Source of the DNA: Rosa chinensis
Taxonomy: Eukaryota; Streptophyta; Magnoliopsida; Rosales; Rosaceae
Length of the DNA: 64,000 nucleotides
Assembly (NCBI RefSeq): GCF_002994745.2
Contig: NC_037093.1
Coordinates: forward strand, 69,571,510 to 69,635,509
Reading direction: 5' to 3'
Within the stretch, counting starts at the first letter, position 1; each line of letters begins with the position of its first letter. Both the position numbers and the translations under genes were made by a program. Below the pieces are notes generated by a model. The model saw nothing but the letters and a program-made list of their open reading frames with translations. It was not told where the DNA came from and searched no databases. Below, one piece after another: positions 1 through 10,880 of the stretch.

Positions 1-2685
1 TATTGCTTAATTGATGACATTTTCAACTCAAAAAAAGTGATCAAGATCTATATAATAGTATTAGAATAAGGTACGAGAACATCTTGATTAATTTTGAGGG
101 TGGTAGCTAAACACAATAAACATTTGAGGGTGGTAGCTAGACACAATAAACACATGACAAATGCATAATCCTAGCTAACGCTGCCCTATTCGAGACTAAG
201 ACAATGTCGATCTGTGCTTGTCCAAAGCTTGACAGACACCAAAGGAACAAGAATAACCAGGCTTAGGACTCAATGAAGAAATAAGATCTCAACGACCTCA
301 AATCCTCAATATATATGATGGTGTTTGGATACGGTGATCTACCGAGAGCTAGCCAAAAATGGATTTGATGTGAAAATGACACACACAATCTAGGGTTAGA
401 GAAACAAAATCTAGGGTAAGGCCGTAAAGATCTTTATGGAATATATACTTAGTTGGAGCGCATTAGAGTTGTTAGCTATGACCTACTATCATACCGATCC
501 ATATATTAATTTGTCCTTTTTTTAATCTTTAGTAGTCGATTTTTACACCTGTTGATTATGGCTTGGAGTTCTGTCTTGATGCCTTCTTCATTTTATACCA
601 GCAATTGCTGACCTAAGGTCAACCTAATTTCTTTTTGGCCAAAAGGAGGTTGAACTAAAGTAGATTAAGGAACTTTTTTAGATAGGAAAAGTAGATAAAT
701 GATTGCATAATCCAAATTGCACTAAGCTGGTTCATGGCAATCGATTTGACTTGATATTATAAGCCCTAATGTGGTGTTGAAAAACACTTTTTAGAGTTAA
801 GAATGAAATGCATCTTGACGGCCTGTAAAGTAGATTCTTGTCTATAAAATTATGATGACAAGAATCCAGTATTAGAACCTTCATCGCATTCATGTTCTCC
901 TTTTTTCCATCTTTTTTTTTTTTTTAAAAGGTGGATTTAAAATAGTAGTAATGATATATTTATACATTATCCTTTGTTAAAGAGCTTGAAAAGAGAAAGT
1001 AGCAATCATTTCTCTCGCATGCAGCAAGTGGAAATCTTTTACGGTGTAGTTCATAAATTATCGCTTAACATATGTATGGTCAATATTTTATATTTCTGTA
1101 TCTCATTTGTTTTTTTACATTGAGGACACATTTACGATGCTACACAAATTTCAAACACTGAATCTAGCAATTCTATACGAACAAATATCTACAAATGCAT
1201 CCTTATATCTTGGATACATCATTGAGAAATATTGATAACCAATATGTTCCTTGATATACAATAATTTCTCTTAAAGAGAGGATTCATCATTCATGCATGG
1301 GACAAGCATCATCTTTCTATAGATACCAACTCTAACTATCTGTTTTTCAGTCAATATTCAATTATAGCTTCACCAGAAAGAAAGCACAAATTATCAATTA
1401 TCGATAACACCTTAAATGTTATCATATAAACTAAAATGATCGTAGTTAACCAAATGGCTAAGAAGGTGTTGCCTCCATGTCTGCGTAGCTTCCATTTCTA
1501 AGTTCTTGAATGTCAGTAATGACAACCATGCATACACTCACAGCTCTTCCTTCTTGTTTTTATTTTTATTTTTTTATTTGTTTGTTTGTTTTTTTTTTCC
1601 TATCCCACAGCTGCTGAAATAAACTAGTTGCGAGATATTATATGGATGTCCATACATGTCTGGGTTCAAACTTCGGAGATCGAGCTAGATATACCAATCG
1701 ACTTCCTTTTTAAGTCCATGATCGACGATCGTGTATATATACGTCTGTGATTGATGCCTAAGATTCATGTAAACGAAATTAGGTCCCCACGTACTATCCC
1801 TGAGGGTCTGGCCTAGCCTCACAGTTAGGATTGGCAGCTGAAATCCCGATGAACCCCATACTCTCTGAAACTTCAACGTTAAACTGGAATTTTAGGGACC
1901 AGCTAGCCATTTTCGCAGTCCTTCTCAATATCGTTTAGGACAGCTCTCCTTCATTGGCCAGAGAAACGAAGGACAGCTCTCTCCTTATTCATTGGGCAAG
2001 AGTAAAAGGACAGCTCTAAGGTCCTTCGTGAGAGTTAAATTTATCAAACTAGTACTAAATGGAGGTATATGTACAGCTTCGGGGAACTTGTTTTCAAGGA
2101 AACCCTCTCTGTTTTCTATGGCAGGCCATGATAATATCATTTCAGGATCTCGCGTGCATGAGAAGATGCCCTTCACAAGTCACGATCTAGCTTACACCAA
2201 CTTGGCAAAACTATATTTTGGTTGTTGATAAGGCATTTCCAGTTTCCGTGAATATCTTTTTCTTATAAATAGTTTACTTGATTAATGAAAAATGTAGGAC
2301 ATTTTTGTTAACTTAATTGAGGATGAATTTGTCAAAACTCAAAAGAACATGGCAACCTGAGAATATATTACAATTTTAAAATTTTTATTTTATTTTATAA
2401 AATTTACGGAAATTGGTTTCAAAAGTAAACGTTGTTGTTGTTGTTTTTTTTTTTTTTTGAGTTGAAAATGTCATACTTTTATAAATTTCAGCAAGCAGTA
2501 CAATAACGACTATTATTGGAAGATCATTATTGGATCAAATGCTCATAAATGGTTTATTATTATGACTATAAACTGAATTCGACATGATATACTCTAACGA
2601 TAAATAGAGGGAGGAATTTATACTTAGGTCTGACAAGGCTGAATTTTTCAAAAGTAATATGAAGAGTTTATGCATATTAAAAAAC
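1..2685. other. AT-rich intergenic DNA, no gene recognised
   Basis: Long A/T runs and no long open frame on either strand. The short frames (for example 1685-1876 and 1985-2228) show no recognisable domain, no supporting splice sites and no codon bias. Apart from a short tandem duplication at 94-153 I see no mobile-element signature. It could hold upstream regulatory sequence of a gene outside the window, but nothing here shows that. Confidence 0.6.
94..153. repeat. 30-bp tandem duplication
   Basis: Two adjacent 30-bp units, 94-123 and 124-153, both starting TTGAGGGTGGTAGCT and differing at only two positions. It looks like a simple local duplication with no coding context. Confidence 0.85.
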
Positions 2686-3072
2686 GGATAATTGGGTGAA
2701 CGAGCATATTCACTATCTCTTACGATTAACACATTTTAAATATATAATTTTGTAATCAAACTGTTCATATTTTATAATGAATATAAAAGTTTACTTTGTA
2801 AAATAATTAATTAAATTGGAGACTTTTTAGTTATTCATTTCTCTGAAATATATGGACCGTTTCTCATAATAGTAGTATGTGTTACTGGAACCATCTATTT
2901 GTTTGATTCAATTAGATGATTAAACGATCTTCGATTCAATTGATTTTTTATAGACATGATTTTTAAAGGCTAGTTTAAAATATGAACCGTTGGATTGTAA
3001 ATTATTATGTGAATATGCATATAATGGGGTGAATATGCTCCCTCACCCAAGGGGTGAATCTAAGAATTATCC
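2686..3072. repeat. MITE-like inverted-repeat element
   Basis: The left end (GGATAATT, then GGGTGAACGAGCATATTCAC at 2694-2713) is mirrored on the right by GTGAATATGCTCCCTCACCC (3030-3049), followed by AATTATCC at 3065-3072. A second matching block lies further in: AATCAAACTGTTCATATTTTA on the left against the complement of an AAATATGAACCGTTGGATT block on the right. Non-coding, AT-rich and about 390 bp, this fits a non-autonomous DNA transposon. The left arm has lost about 17 bp relative to the right, and I could not identify a target-site duplication, so the family is not assigned. Confidence 0.5.
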
Positions 3073-4382
3073 TTACAGAAATTTAACTGTTTAACGAAGA
3101 ATATCATATCAATATGGTAATGGAAACTCAACTTAATGTTGTTACTAATTAACTTTATAAATTTAATAAACTAGTTTTTTTCAGTGGTAGATAATCATTG
3201 TACTGTCCCAAACTTAATTTACTGCCATGTAGAGGTAATCTACCATCAATGTACTGGCTCACAATATATAATTTAAAAAAAAAATAATCCACCCTATTTA
3301 TTGTTATTTTGGTTTTTAATCTCCATGTCCAGTTCTTTATTCACTACATCAATTTTTGATATTAATGAGATTTATGGGAAGAGATTTAGAGCACCGATGA
3401 GCACAAATAGAAATAGACGACAGTATAATATCAAGTGTATTTTTTAGTTATTGAAAAAAATTGACTACAAATATCAAGAGCTAAGATTACATAATAGGTA
3501 TTGGATCACTTACATTGTCGGTGCATAGAAGAGTTTTAGAAGATTTAAATTCATAATGTTTTTAAGATTAATTCGACTAACTAATCAGCATATCATGATT
3601 CCCAAGTGTAATCCGGTCAATTTTGAATAGTCCCTAATTCAACCGTGTCATTTGGCCTTTAGTTTTGGAGGGTGGGGATGTAGGACGCATTGCCGAGGCC
3701 ACAGTTAAGTTGAAATCTGGACACAGACTGCAAGGCTGACGTCACGTGACATATACCCACCGTCTACTTCTCAACCCTGACAGTGACGTGTCACTGACGG
3801 TAGAATCTCCTAGCCAATAGAATCTTGATAAGCAAACATTGATTCTTCTGACTAAAAAGACCAAAACGACCCTGACACCCTTTTGACGCTGATGCGATAG
3901 CAATGCATCAGAAACAATGTTTAAGGGCTGAAGTGACCCCCTATGAATTGTACAAGGATCAGTGTACCTTTGATTTGATAGAGGAGGGTATTGTCATCAT
4001 TGTATGTTTTCACCACGTGTCGCCACTGCCTTTGTTTTGTTCCCTGTTTTGGAAAGATTTGACTGGGCGTAGGTCTTTGCGTCCAAAGCCACGCTTAAAT
4101 CTAGACCTTTTGATGAGCCTCGAAAGCGGTATCAAAGAGAATCTAACGGTTGAGAGTTAATGAGGACGTACAGTGGATAGGTCTGTGCTGACGCATGGCT
4201 CAATTTCTTCGCTAATCAAACAGTATCTTGGTAATTAATGAAATGGATTTTAGAGTTGGATTTTTTACCTGCTCCAAGTAATCGCGTTAGGGTAAATTTG
4301 ATAGAGAGATTGATGACTTTCTTAAATGATGGAAATGGCATCAGAGAAGTAATGTTGATTTTGTAATTTTTATCTCAACTTT
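3073..4382. other. Intergenic DNA left of Copia-1
   Basis: Unique-looking, moderately AT-rich DNA containing the ACGT-motif cluster and one 85-codon frame (3903-4160) with no recognisable domain. It ends at the 5-bp sequence AGAAC (4383-4387), the left target-site duplication of Copia-1; the same 5 bp follow that element at 10876-10880. Confidence 0.5.
3737..3796. promoter_or_regulatory. Cluster of ACGT-core (bZIP-type) motifs
   Basis: TGACGTCACGTGAC (3737-3750) overlaps a C-box and a G-box. Thirty bases later CAGTGACGTGTCACTG (3781-3796) has perfect 7-bp inverted arms around GT. A CCAAT-like motif follows at about 3815. In plants such ACGT cores are bound by bZIP factors. No recognisable transcript starts nearby: the 85-codon frame at 3903-4160 resembles nothing I know. 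This may be a decayed promoter or chance. Confidence 0.3.
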
Positions 4383-4387
4383 AGAAC

Positions 4388-4639
4388 TTTTTAAGGACAC
4401 CTAGATTATGTGTCTCACCCAAACTCTAGTTACTCATTTGAGTTGTAATAGGCTAGTCTTACAGATATTCTCGGAGGTATCTTCGTAGATATCCAAATCA
4501 TTGTACGATTATGTTTTCTTCTAAGACTCTGATTTTATGCTTGTAATCCTCTATATAAAGAGACCCATATTATCAATGAAATCACAACTCAATCTCCAAA
4601 TTCTCTCTGTTGTTCTCTGCATCTCTTTTTCCTAAAACA
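4388..4639 (+). repeat. Copia-1 5' LTR
   Basis: This 252-bp LTR pairs with 10623-10875. Shared blocks include CCCAAACTCTAGTTACT, GTAGATATCCAAATCATTGTA and the final TTTTTCCTAAAACA. The expected terminal TG is TT here and CG in the 3' copy. A TATA-like CTATATAAAG lies at 4551-4560. Directly downstream, CGTTATTAGCACGA is the probable primer-binding region. Confidence 0.9.
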
Positions 4640-5124
4640 CGTTATTAGCACGAAGCCCTAACCCTGAAACAAATAGACAAACCTTGAAACAAATAGCCAA
4701 AACCTAAATCCGAATACAAAACCTTGAAACCCTTTCTGCCTTCGCCGCACATCTTAAAGACCTTGATTCCAAGAGTCCAGAACCTGCTGCAGAATCCCAA
4801 GAACCGGCCGAAAAAGTACCTAACCTGCCCCCGGAAGCCGAATTAGATTCTTTATCGGTTCACGGCTTTCCTGACCTTCGATTGCCACCAAATTTTTTCA
4901 GCAGTAGCACCTCGATCCCAGGATTCAGGAACCGGAAGCGGAACCTCAAAAACTGGTCTAAAAGTCACTGAACCAGCCGCTTAAGTGACTGAACCGCAAG
5001 TAGAAAACCGAACAGAAGCCATTTAAGGCAGTTCAGGCCAATTCTGGCCACCACAAGCCAGAAGCACCTTTTTCAGGCCAGTTCCGACCAAAAGTTCTTG
5101 CAACCCCCATTTGTTCTTTTCAAG

Positions 5125-5475
5125 GTAATTTTTCATTAAAGTTCCCACTTTTGTGTACTTTTCTTTAAGATTTCAATTCTTTTCTTTTCTTCAGAGACTT
5201 GCAACCTCCCTTCTTCTATCCTCCTTTTCTTTTTCATGGGGAGACCTAAGCCGAACTGTGGGGGTTCGTGCTATCTCCAAGTTTGGAACTTGTTGAGACC
5301 TCCAAACTTAAAGTTTGTTAAGAAGATACGATCGATCGCTTATATCATTATTTCAATCTAATGTAATACCTCTTGGAATTGAATTTCTTAGGAGCGATTA
5401 CGCTCAAATTTTTTTATTGTTTTTGTGGTAGCATTTTTTTATCTGAAACTAACCTTTTTTCTTATTCTCTTTCAG
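5125..5475 (+). other. Candidate leader intron of Copia-1
   Basis: CAAG|GTAATT at 5121-5130 matches a plant donor site, and the T-rich run ending CTCTTTCAG at 5475 is a strong acceptor placed one base before the gag ATG (5477). The segment is U-rich, as plant introns are. Removing it would shorten the leader and bring gag closer to the cap. This is inference from sequence only. Confidence 0.4.
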
Positions 5476-5476
5476 G

Positions 5477-6534
5477 ATGAGTAAATTGAACAAACTAGAC
5501 TTTGCTCCATTGGGAACAACTGGCTCTGTATATCACAAGTGAGTTCGTGATATCCGCCAGCATCTCAAGGCCCAAGGAATCTTGGATACGATTCTTGAGC
5601 CTAACTAGGACGTGCTAACTGTTGAGCAAACTCAAGCTTTGGAAGCAACTAGAGCAGCCTTGGAGGCAAATAAGGCGAAAGCCATCATCCTAATAACTCG
5701 ACAAATGGATGATTCGTTCTAGTATGAGTATATGAATGAAGAAGACCCCAAAAGGCTGTGGGTCTCACTTGAAGAACGCTTTGGCAACATCCGTGACTCC
5801 CTGCTTCCTGACCTAGAGGTGAGATGGCATAATCTCTGATTCTGTGATTTCAAGACAGTTCTTGACTACAATTCCAAAGTACTTCGCATTAAATCCTTGA
5901 TGAAATTCTGTGAAAAAGATATCACAGATGCGATGTTGATTGAGAAAACTCTCTCTACCTTCCCCATCTCTGCTTTGATAGTTGCTAAGAACTATCGAAT
6001 TGATGTTACTGCATGACGGATCACAAGGTTTCATGAGCTCATTAGAGTTATGAACGTTGCTAAAAAGCATGACAACATCTTTGTGAAGAACTATAATTCG
6101 AGGCCCGTGGGAACAGAGCATATTCTGTAGTCCAATTATAGTCGCGCTCCTAAGGGAGGGCACCAAGAGCGTAACCCTAAATCTAGGGACATTTCTAGAC
6201 ATTTTGGTTCATATTCTTGCTCTAATGAGGAAGGTAACCGCCAGAATAGGCGAACACGAAACTGACGAGGTTAACGTGGAAAGAGAGAGGGAGGTAACGC
6301 CTCTGGCCATGTTGGTGGCTCCACCAACACTAAGAGTCATCCAAATGACACTTTCAAAGCACCTCAATCAATGGAGTCTGAGCATAGAGATATATGTTCT
6401 CGATGTGGAGCATCCGGTCATTGGGCACATATTTGTAGAGCTCGTGAGGATATTGCCACCGCCTATAAAACATATTGTGAAGAAGAGAAGCTCACTATGT
6501 GGAACAAGAAGATCAAGAAGGTGATCTCGAACTA
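5477..6534 (+). pseudogene. Copia-1 gag remnant
   Basis: Copia-type nucleocapsid precursor, which in a live element packages the RNA into cytoplasmic particles. The ATG at 5477 follows a probable splice acceptor. The early sequence (MSKLNKLDFAPLGTTGSVYH) is the usual N-terminal region of this gag family. In-frame stops then appear, for example TGA near 5539 and TAG near 5607, plus frame changes before 6200. A CCHC zinc knuckle survives at 6395-6436: CSRCGASGHWAHIC, spacing C-x2-C-x4-H-x4-C. The order leader, gag, knuckle, pol is intact, but the protein is not translatable. Confidence 0.85.
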
Positions 6535-9500
6535 AGGGTTGAAGACTTCAAATCTGGTTGGAATCAATAGATCGCCGATTTTGAATAAGTCTTTATTTTC
6601 TAAGAGAAGTAATAGGCAATTTCCATATATTTCATAGTAAATGTCATTGGTTTAGTTTATTTTCAAGTAGGCTTATCTAAAATGAGTATGATGTCTAGAA
6701 AGGTTTTGAGATAAGTGGTACTTAAGCGAGCCTTGCTCCACCGACATCTCTCTACTCACCTGATCATATTTATTTTGGAGTTACCAAAAGAAGTCAAACG
6801 ACTACCATTGTTTGCATTAGCTAGTATTTGGATTAGATTTTCTTAATGGTTAAGAAACAAGGATGCACTCCATTGACTTATGAATAAAATTTCAAGTTCT
6901 TTTCATTATGACTCCATTTTAATTTTGAGCGTATTACTCTGTGACTACGATGGTTGGGCTATTAGGATTAGTTCAAGGACATGGAATAACCTAAATTCCT
7001 TTGCCAAATAGCACCTTGATTACTATCACAGAAACTCTCTACGCTCCTAGGGAAAATCGAACCCTATTGAGCTATTCGAGCCAACGGAATCCATGTGAAA
7101 ATGCATGTAGAGAACGGAAAAAAGCTCCTTTACATTTCCTCTAATGATTGCAAATAAAGGCGCATCTTAGAGAAACTTATGTGTCTCTCTAGTGGATTTT
7201 TATGTCACCACTATCGAGGTATTAAATCCAATAAAGTTATGAGAGAATATCTCTTGGCTTTAGACTTATATTGGCTTTGCCATGACAGGATAGGTCATCC
7301 TAGTCATGATATGATGATCCGTATATTAAAAACTTCACATAGAGATTCATTCTTTTGAGTGAAACGAAGCATGAATTAAAGGTTGATTTCTGGATTAAGT
7401 ATGACCGCCGCCGCCAAATCCTATGGCTCCGCTGCCATCCACCACCAGCTTAGGGTTGGCGCAGTCCATATCCATGACACCATGTATGGTGTCCATCATG
7501 GTGATGGTGCCATGATGGACGCCACAGGTGATGTTGCAATTAGCAACTTTGCTTCTAATAGTGTTTCAGATACTTAGGCCCAACCAAAATCCTCATTGGT
7601 TGCTTCTAAGGCCTCTCGCTCATTTTACAAAGCCTGTTTCTCATGGAAATTAGGACTGAGACAGTCCTATGCAAAAGATACGACAATACTCCTTATGTTC
7701 TTACATAGATTCCAAGGCGATTCTGTGAATTGATTCAACCAACTTACAGATGTTTAAATATTTCATGATATTGGTTGACACGCAAACACGCTGATCACGT
7801 GTTGTGCCATCGTCCACTTATAATACTGCTTATATTACACTCTTAGCACAAATCATATGGTGACGGGCTCACTCCCCGTATAATCTCATTCAGTCAATTG
7901 GACTTGACAATGCTAGAGAGTTTACATCAAAGACTTTTGATGGTTATTGCACTGGGACTGATGTTGGACAACATATTCCCATGTATACACCCAACTGGTC
8001 TCGCGAAAACGACTACGATGGTAGCCCGAACATTGTTAATGCTCACCAATTTCCTTATATTCACCTGGCATTATGCAATATCTCATGTAGCTATGCTACT
8101 TGGTCTACGATCCACCGCTACTTAATCTATCTCTACGTTACAACTAGTGACTAGGTACAAGTTTCTCTTATTTACGCACATTTGAGTGAGCCATTTATGT
8201 GCCTTTTGAGCCGCCACAGCTCACTAAGATGGGTCCTCACAGACGAATGGGCCATTGTGTTGGATTTGAGACTCCAACAATCGTCCTCCACTTCATACCC
8301 TTGCTAGGTGATCTCTTAACCCCATGTCTTGCGAATTGTCGTTTTGAGAAGACAGTCTTTCCATCATTAGGGGGAGATAAGAACACGGATGTTCAGCAGG
8401 AACGACAGGAATTGTCGTTTCTATCCCCACTATATCTCATCTTGATCCCCGCTAAAGTGACGAGATCACACATATCTATTGCAAACATGCTGCAAGGATG
8501 GATGTCCCTACGAGAGGACGTAACGCTACCCTACATGGAGGTAGGCACGACACCAACGCCATAGAGAGTGGTACTCTAGCGTTACAGGCCATAGCCCCAG
8601 CTAGGATGCATGGGAGGCTCGTGAGTTTGAAGGATAATTTAGCATAATCCAATCCTTTGATCATCGACACTTGAAATCCTTCTCATGAGAATCTTCCTGA
8701 TTATGGTTATCATTGGGGGAGGCCTCAACGTCAGAATCTATTCCTGAGAATATAGAGCTCTCTGAAAATTACACTAGTGTATATGAGACGTGGGATAGAA
8801 ACTCCATCATGATTGATGATGTATTCATGCATTTCATTGCGCTTGAGTTTATTGCATTCGATGATATCGAACCACGCTCCGTTGATGAATGAATGCCAAT
8901 GTAGAGAAAATTGGCCTAAATGGAAATATGCGATCCAGGTTAAGCTGGATTCTCTAACAAATTGGAAGGTTTTTCGAGCCAGTGATACCGACACCTCTAA
9001 CACATGAAACTTATTGACTAATGGGTCTTCGTTAGAAAGCGTGATGAGAAAAAGAGATGGTAATCTCGCCTTATGGCGCAAGGCTTCTCACAAAACACCC
9101 TGAAATCAACTACGATGAGACATATTCTCTCATAATGGATGTTACTGCACTCCACTACCTTGTCAGTTTAGTAGTTTCTAAATAACTGAACATGTATCTT
9201 ATGAATGCGGTCACTTCGTATCTCTAAGGGGATCTAGATACATAATATACATGAAGGTTCATGGTAAACTTCATTTACCCAAGTCTAGTGGCTTTAGACC
9301 ACGGAGCACGTTTGCAATGAGGTTGAAACGCTCACTAAAGTGACTACTTGATTGGGAAGGGATATGTAAATGCCCTTATGTTCCTATAACAAGTTCCGAA
9401 TTCTATAGCGGTTCATGTTAGTGACATGATCTTCATTGGAAGCCCTTACAGAGTTAAGAGAAACCGCTAAACACTTAAAATTTGATTTTGAGATGAAGGA

Positions 9501-10408
9501 TTTTGGGAGAACACGATTATGTCTCGGTTTGGAACTTGAGCATCGTGTTGATGAATGCTTAGGCATTTTGATAAGGTTAAGCCTTCAACCACACTCATGA
9601 TAGTCCGTAGGCTTGATCCTAAAAAGGGTCCTCTTCATCCGAAGAATGATGACGAAGATGTGCTAGAGGCAGAAGTGCCCTACTTGAGTATAATAGGGGC
9701 ATTATTGTACTTACCCCAATGCATAAGACCGGACATCTCATTTGCAGTAAACTTGTTAGCTGGATATAGCTTTGCGCCAATGCGACACCATTGGATTGGT
9801 GAAAAAATATCTTTCGATATTTCAGATGTAAGATTGATATGAGTTTATTCTATCCCTACAGAGAGACTATGAATTCGGACCTATCACATATCAGGGGCAC
9901 CACCAACATTGGTCTGCATTCTCTCTCCCTATCCCTAAACGACATTAGTGTTTTGGAAGGTTTGCTAATGCTGGTTACCTTTTTGATCCACACAAAGTTC
10001 GTTCTCAAATGGGTTATGTGTTCACCATGGGTAAGATAGCGATATCTTGGAGGTCTACAAAACAGACCCTAGTCGTTACTTCTTCGAACTATGCGGAGAT
10101 TATCACTCTTCAAGAAGCAGTTCGTGAATATATATGGATGGGATCCATAATTACGCATGTTCGAAACAATTGTGGTTTGAAGTCTACCACAGATGAGCTT
10201 ACGAGCATTTATGAGGATTATGCCGCTTGCATTGAACAAAGGAAGCAAGGCTACATCAAAGTGGCGACACCAAACATAATCTGCAATAACAGACTTTCCT
10301 CAAGATCAAAGTGAACAAGGTTTGATCTGAGGATAGTGTGACAGACTTGTTCACTAAGTCATTGCCTAAATTCCACTTTCGAGAAAATGTTGTTAGCATC
10401 GTTTACGG
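6535..10408 (+). pseudogene. Copia-1 pol remnant (protease, integrase, RT, RNase H)
   Basis: Fragments appear in copia order. The pre-integrase region is near 7255-7320 (GHPSHDMM). The integrase core follows near 7880-8130 (SIGLDNAREFTSKTFDGYC), then the integrase C-terminal part at 8199-8450 (LTKMGPHRRMG). RT pieces lie at about 8760-9570 (SVDE, NYDETYS, FEMKDFGRTRLCLGLELEH), the post-RT segment at 9630-9780 (EVPYLSIIGALLYL, RPDISFAVNLLA) and RNase H at 10009-10400. They lie in several frames with many stops, so no product is possible. Identity rests on motif order and wording, and the lineage is less certain than the superfamily. Confidence 0.85.
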
Positions 10409-10610
10409 GAACTATCCAAACTCCCTTGACCGTAGTCATCAGGGGGAGATGCAAACATCAGGGAGAGATGTCTACATGTATGCTCTCGAACTGTGAAGGG
10501 TGTGTTGTACTCTTTTTCTCCTTCAACCGAGGTCATTTTTGTCCCACTGGGATTTTGTTACTCGGCAAGGTTATTGACGAGGCAACGAGAGAAGCACCGC
10601 GTTTGGGCGA

Positions 10611-10622
10611 CACAAGGGGGAG
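10611..10622 (+). other. Copia-1 polypurine tract
   Basis: CACAAGGGGGAG lies directly against the 3' LTR and fits the primer site for plus-strand DNA synthesis. A similar purine run, AGGGGGAGAT, occurs upstream at 10441-10450. Confidence 0.75.
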
Positions 10623-10875
10623 CGTTTAAGAACACCTTGATTGTGTGTTTGACCCAAACTCTAGTTACTTGTCTGAATTGTAATAGAGTTAGTCTTATAG
10701 ATATTCTTGGAGATATCTTCGTAGATATCCAAATCATTGTATGATTATGTTTCCTTGTAAGACTCTGATTCTTTGCTTGTAATCATTTATATAAAGAGAC
10801 CCCTATTATTAATGAAAGCATAACCCGTTCTCCCAATTCTCTATGCTGTTCTCTGCATCCCTTTTTCCTAAAACA
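10623..10875 (+). repeat. Copia-1 3' LTR
   Basis: 253-bp partner of 4388-4639, ending TTTTTCCTAAAACA and followed by the target-site duplication AGAAC (10876-10880). It keeps a TATA-like TATATAAAGAG near 10790. Confidence 0.9.
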
Positions 10876-10880
10876 AGAAC

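Larger units (their letters stand above)
4388..10875 (+). mobile_element. Copia-1: degenerate full-length Ty1/copia retrotransposon
   Basis: A 6.5-kb element with two matching LTRs (4388-4639 and 10623-10875), a leader, gag, then protease, integrase, reverse transcriptase and RNase H remnants in copia order, and a purine tract just before the 3' LTR. AGAAC flanks it perfectly at 4383-4387 and 10876-10880, so this is one intact insertion. The integrase C-terminal part and the RNase H part (TKQTLVVTSSNYAEI, TDLFTKSLPK) resemble the Ale/Retrofit-type copia group; that lineage call is from memory and tentative. Every reading frame is broken, so it cannot encode its own proteins. The LTRs match at roughly 85-90% by eye, which implies an old insertion. 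Confidence 0.93.

Noticed and set aside
3903..4160. 85-codon frame as a small gene
   Set aside because: No recognisable similarity, no splice or promoter support beyond the motif cluster, and length expected by chance.
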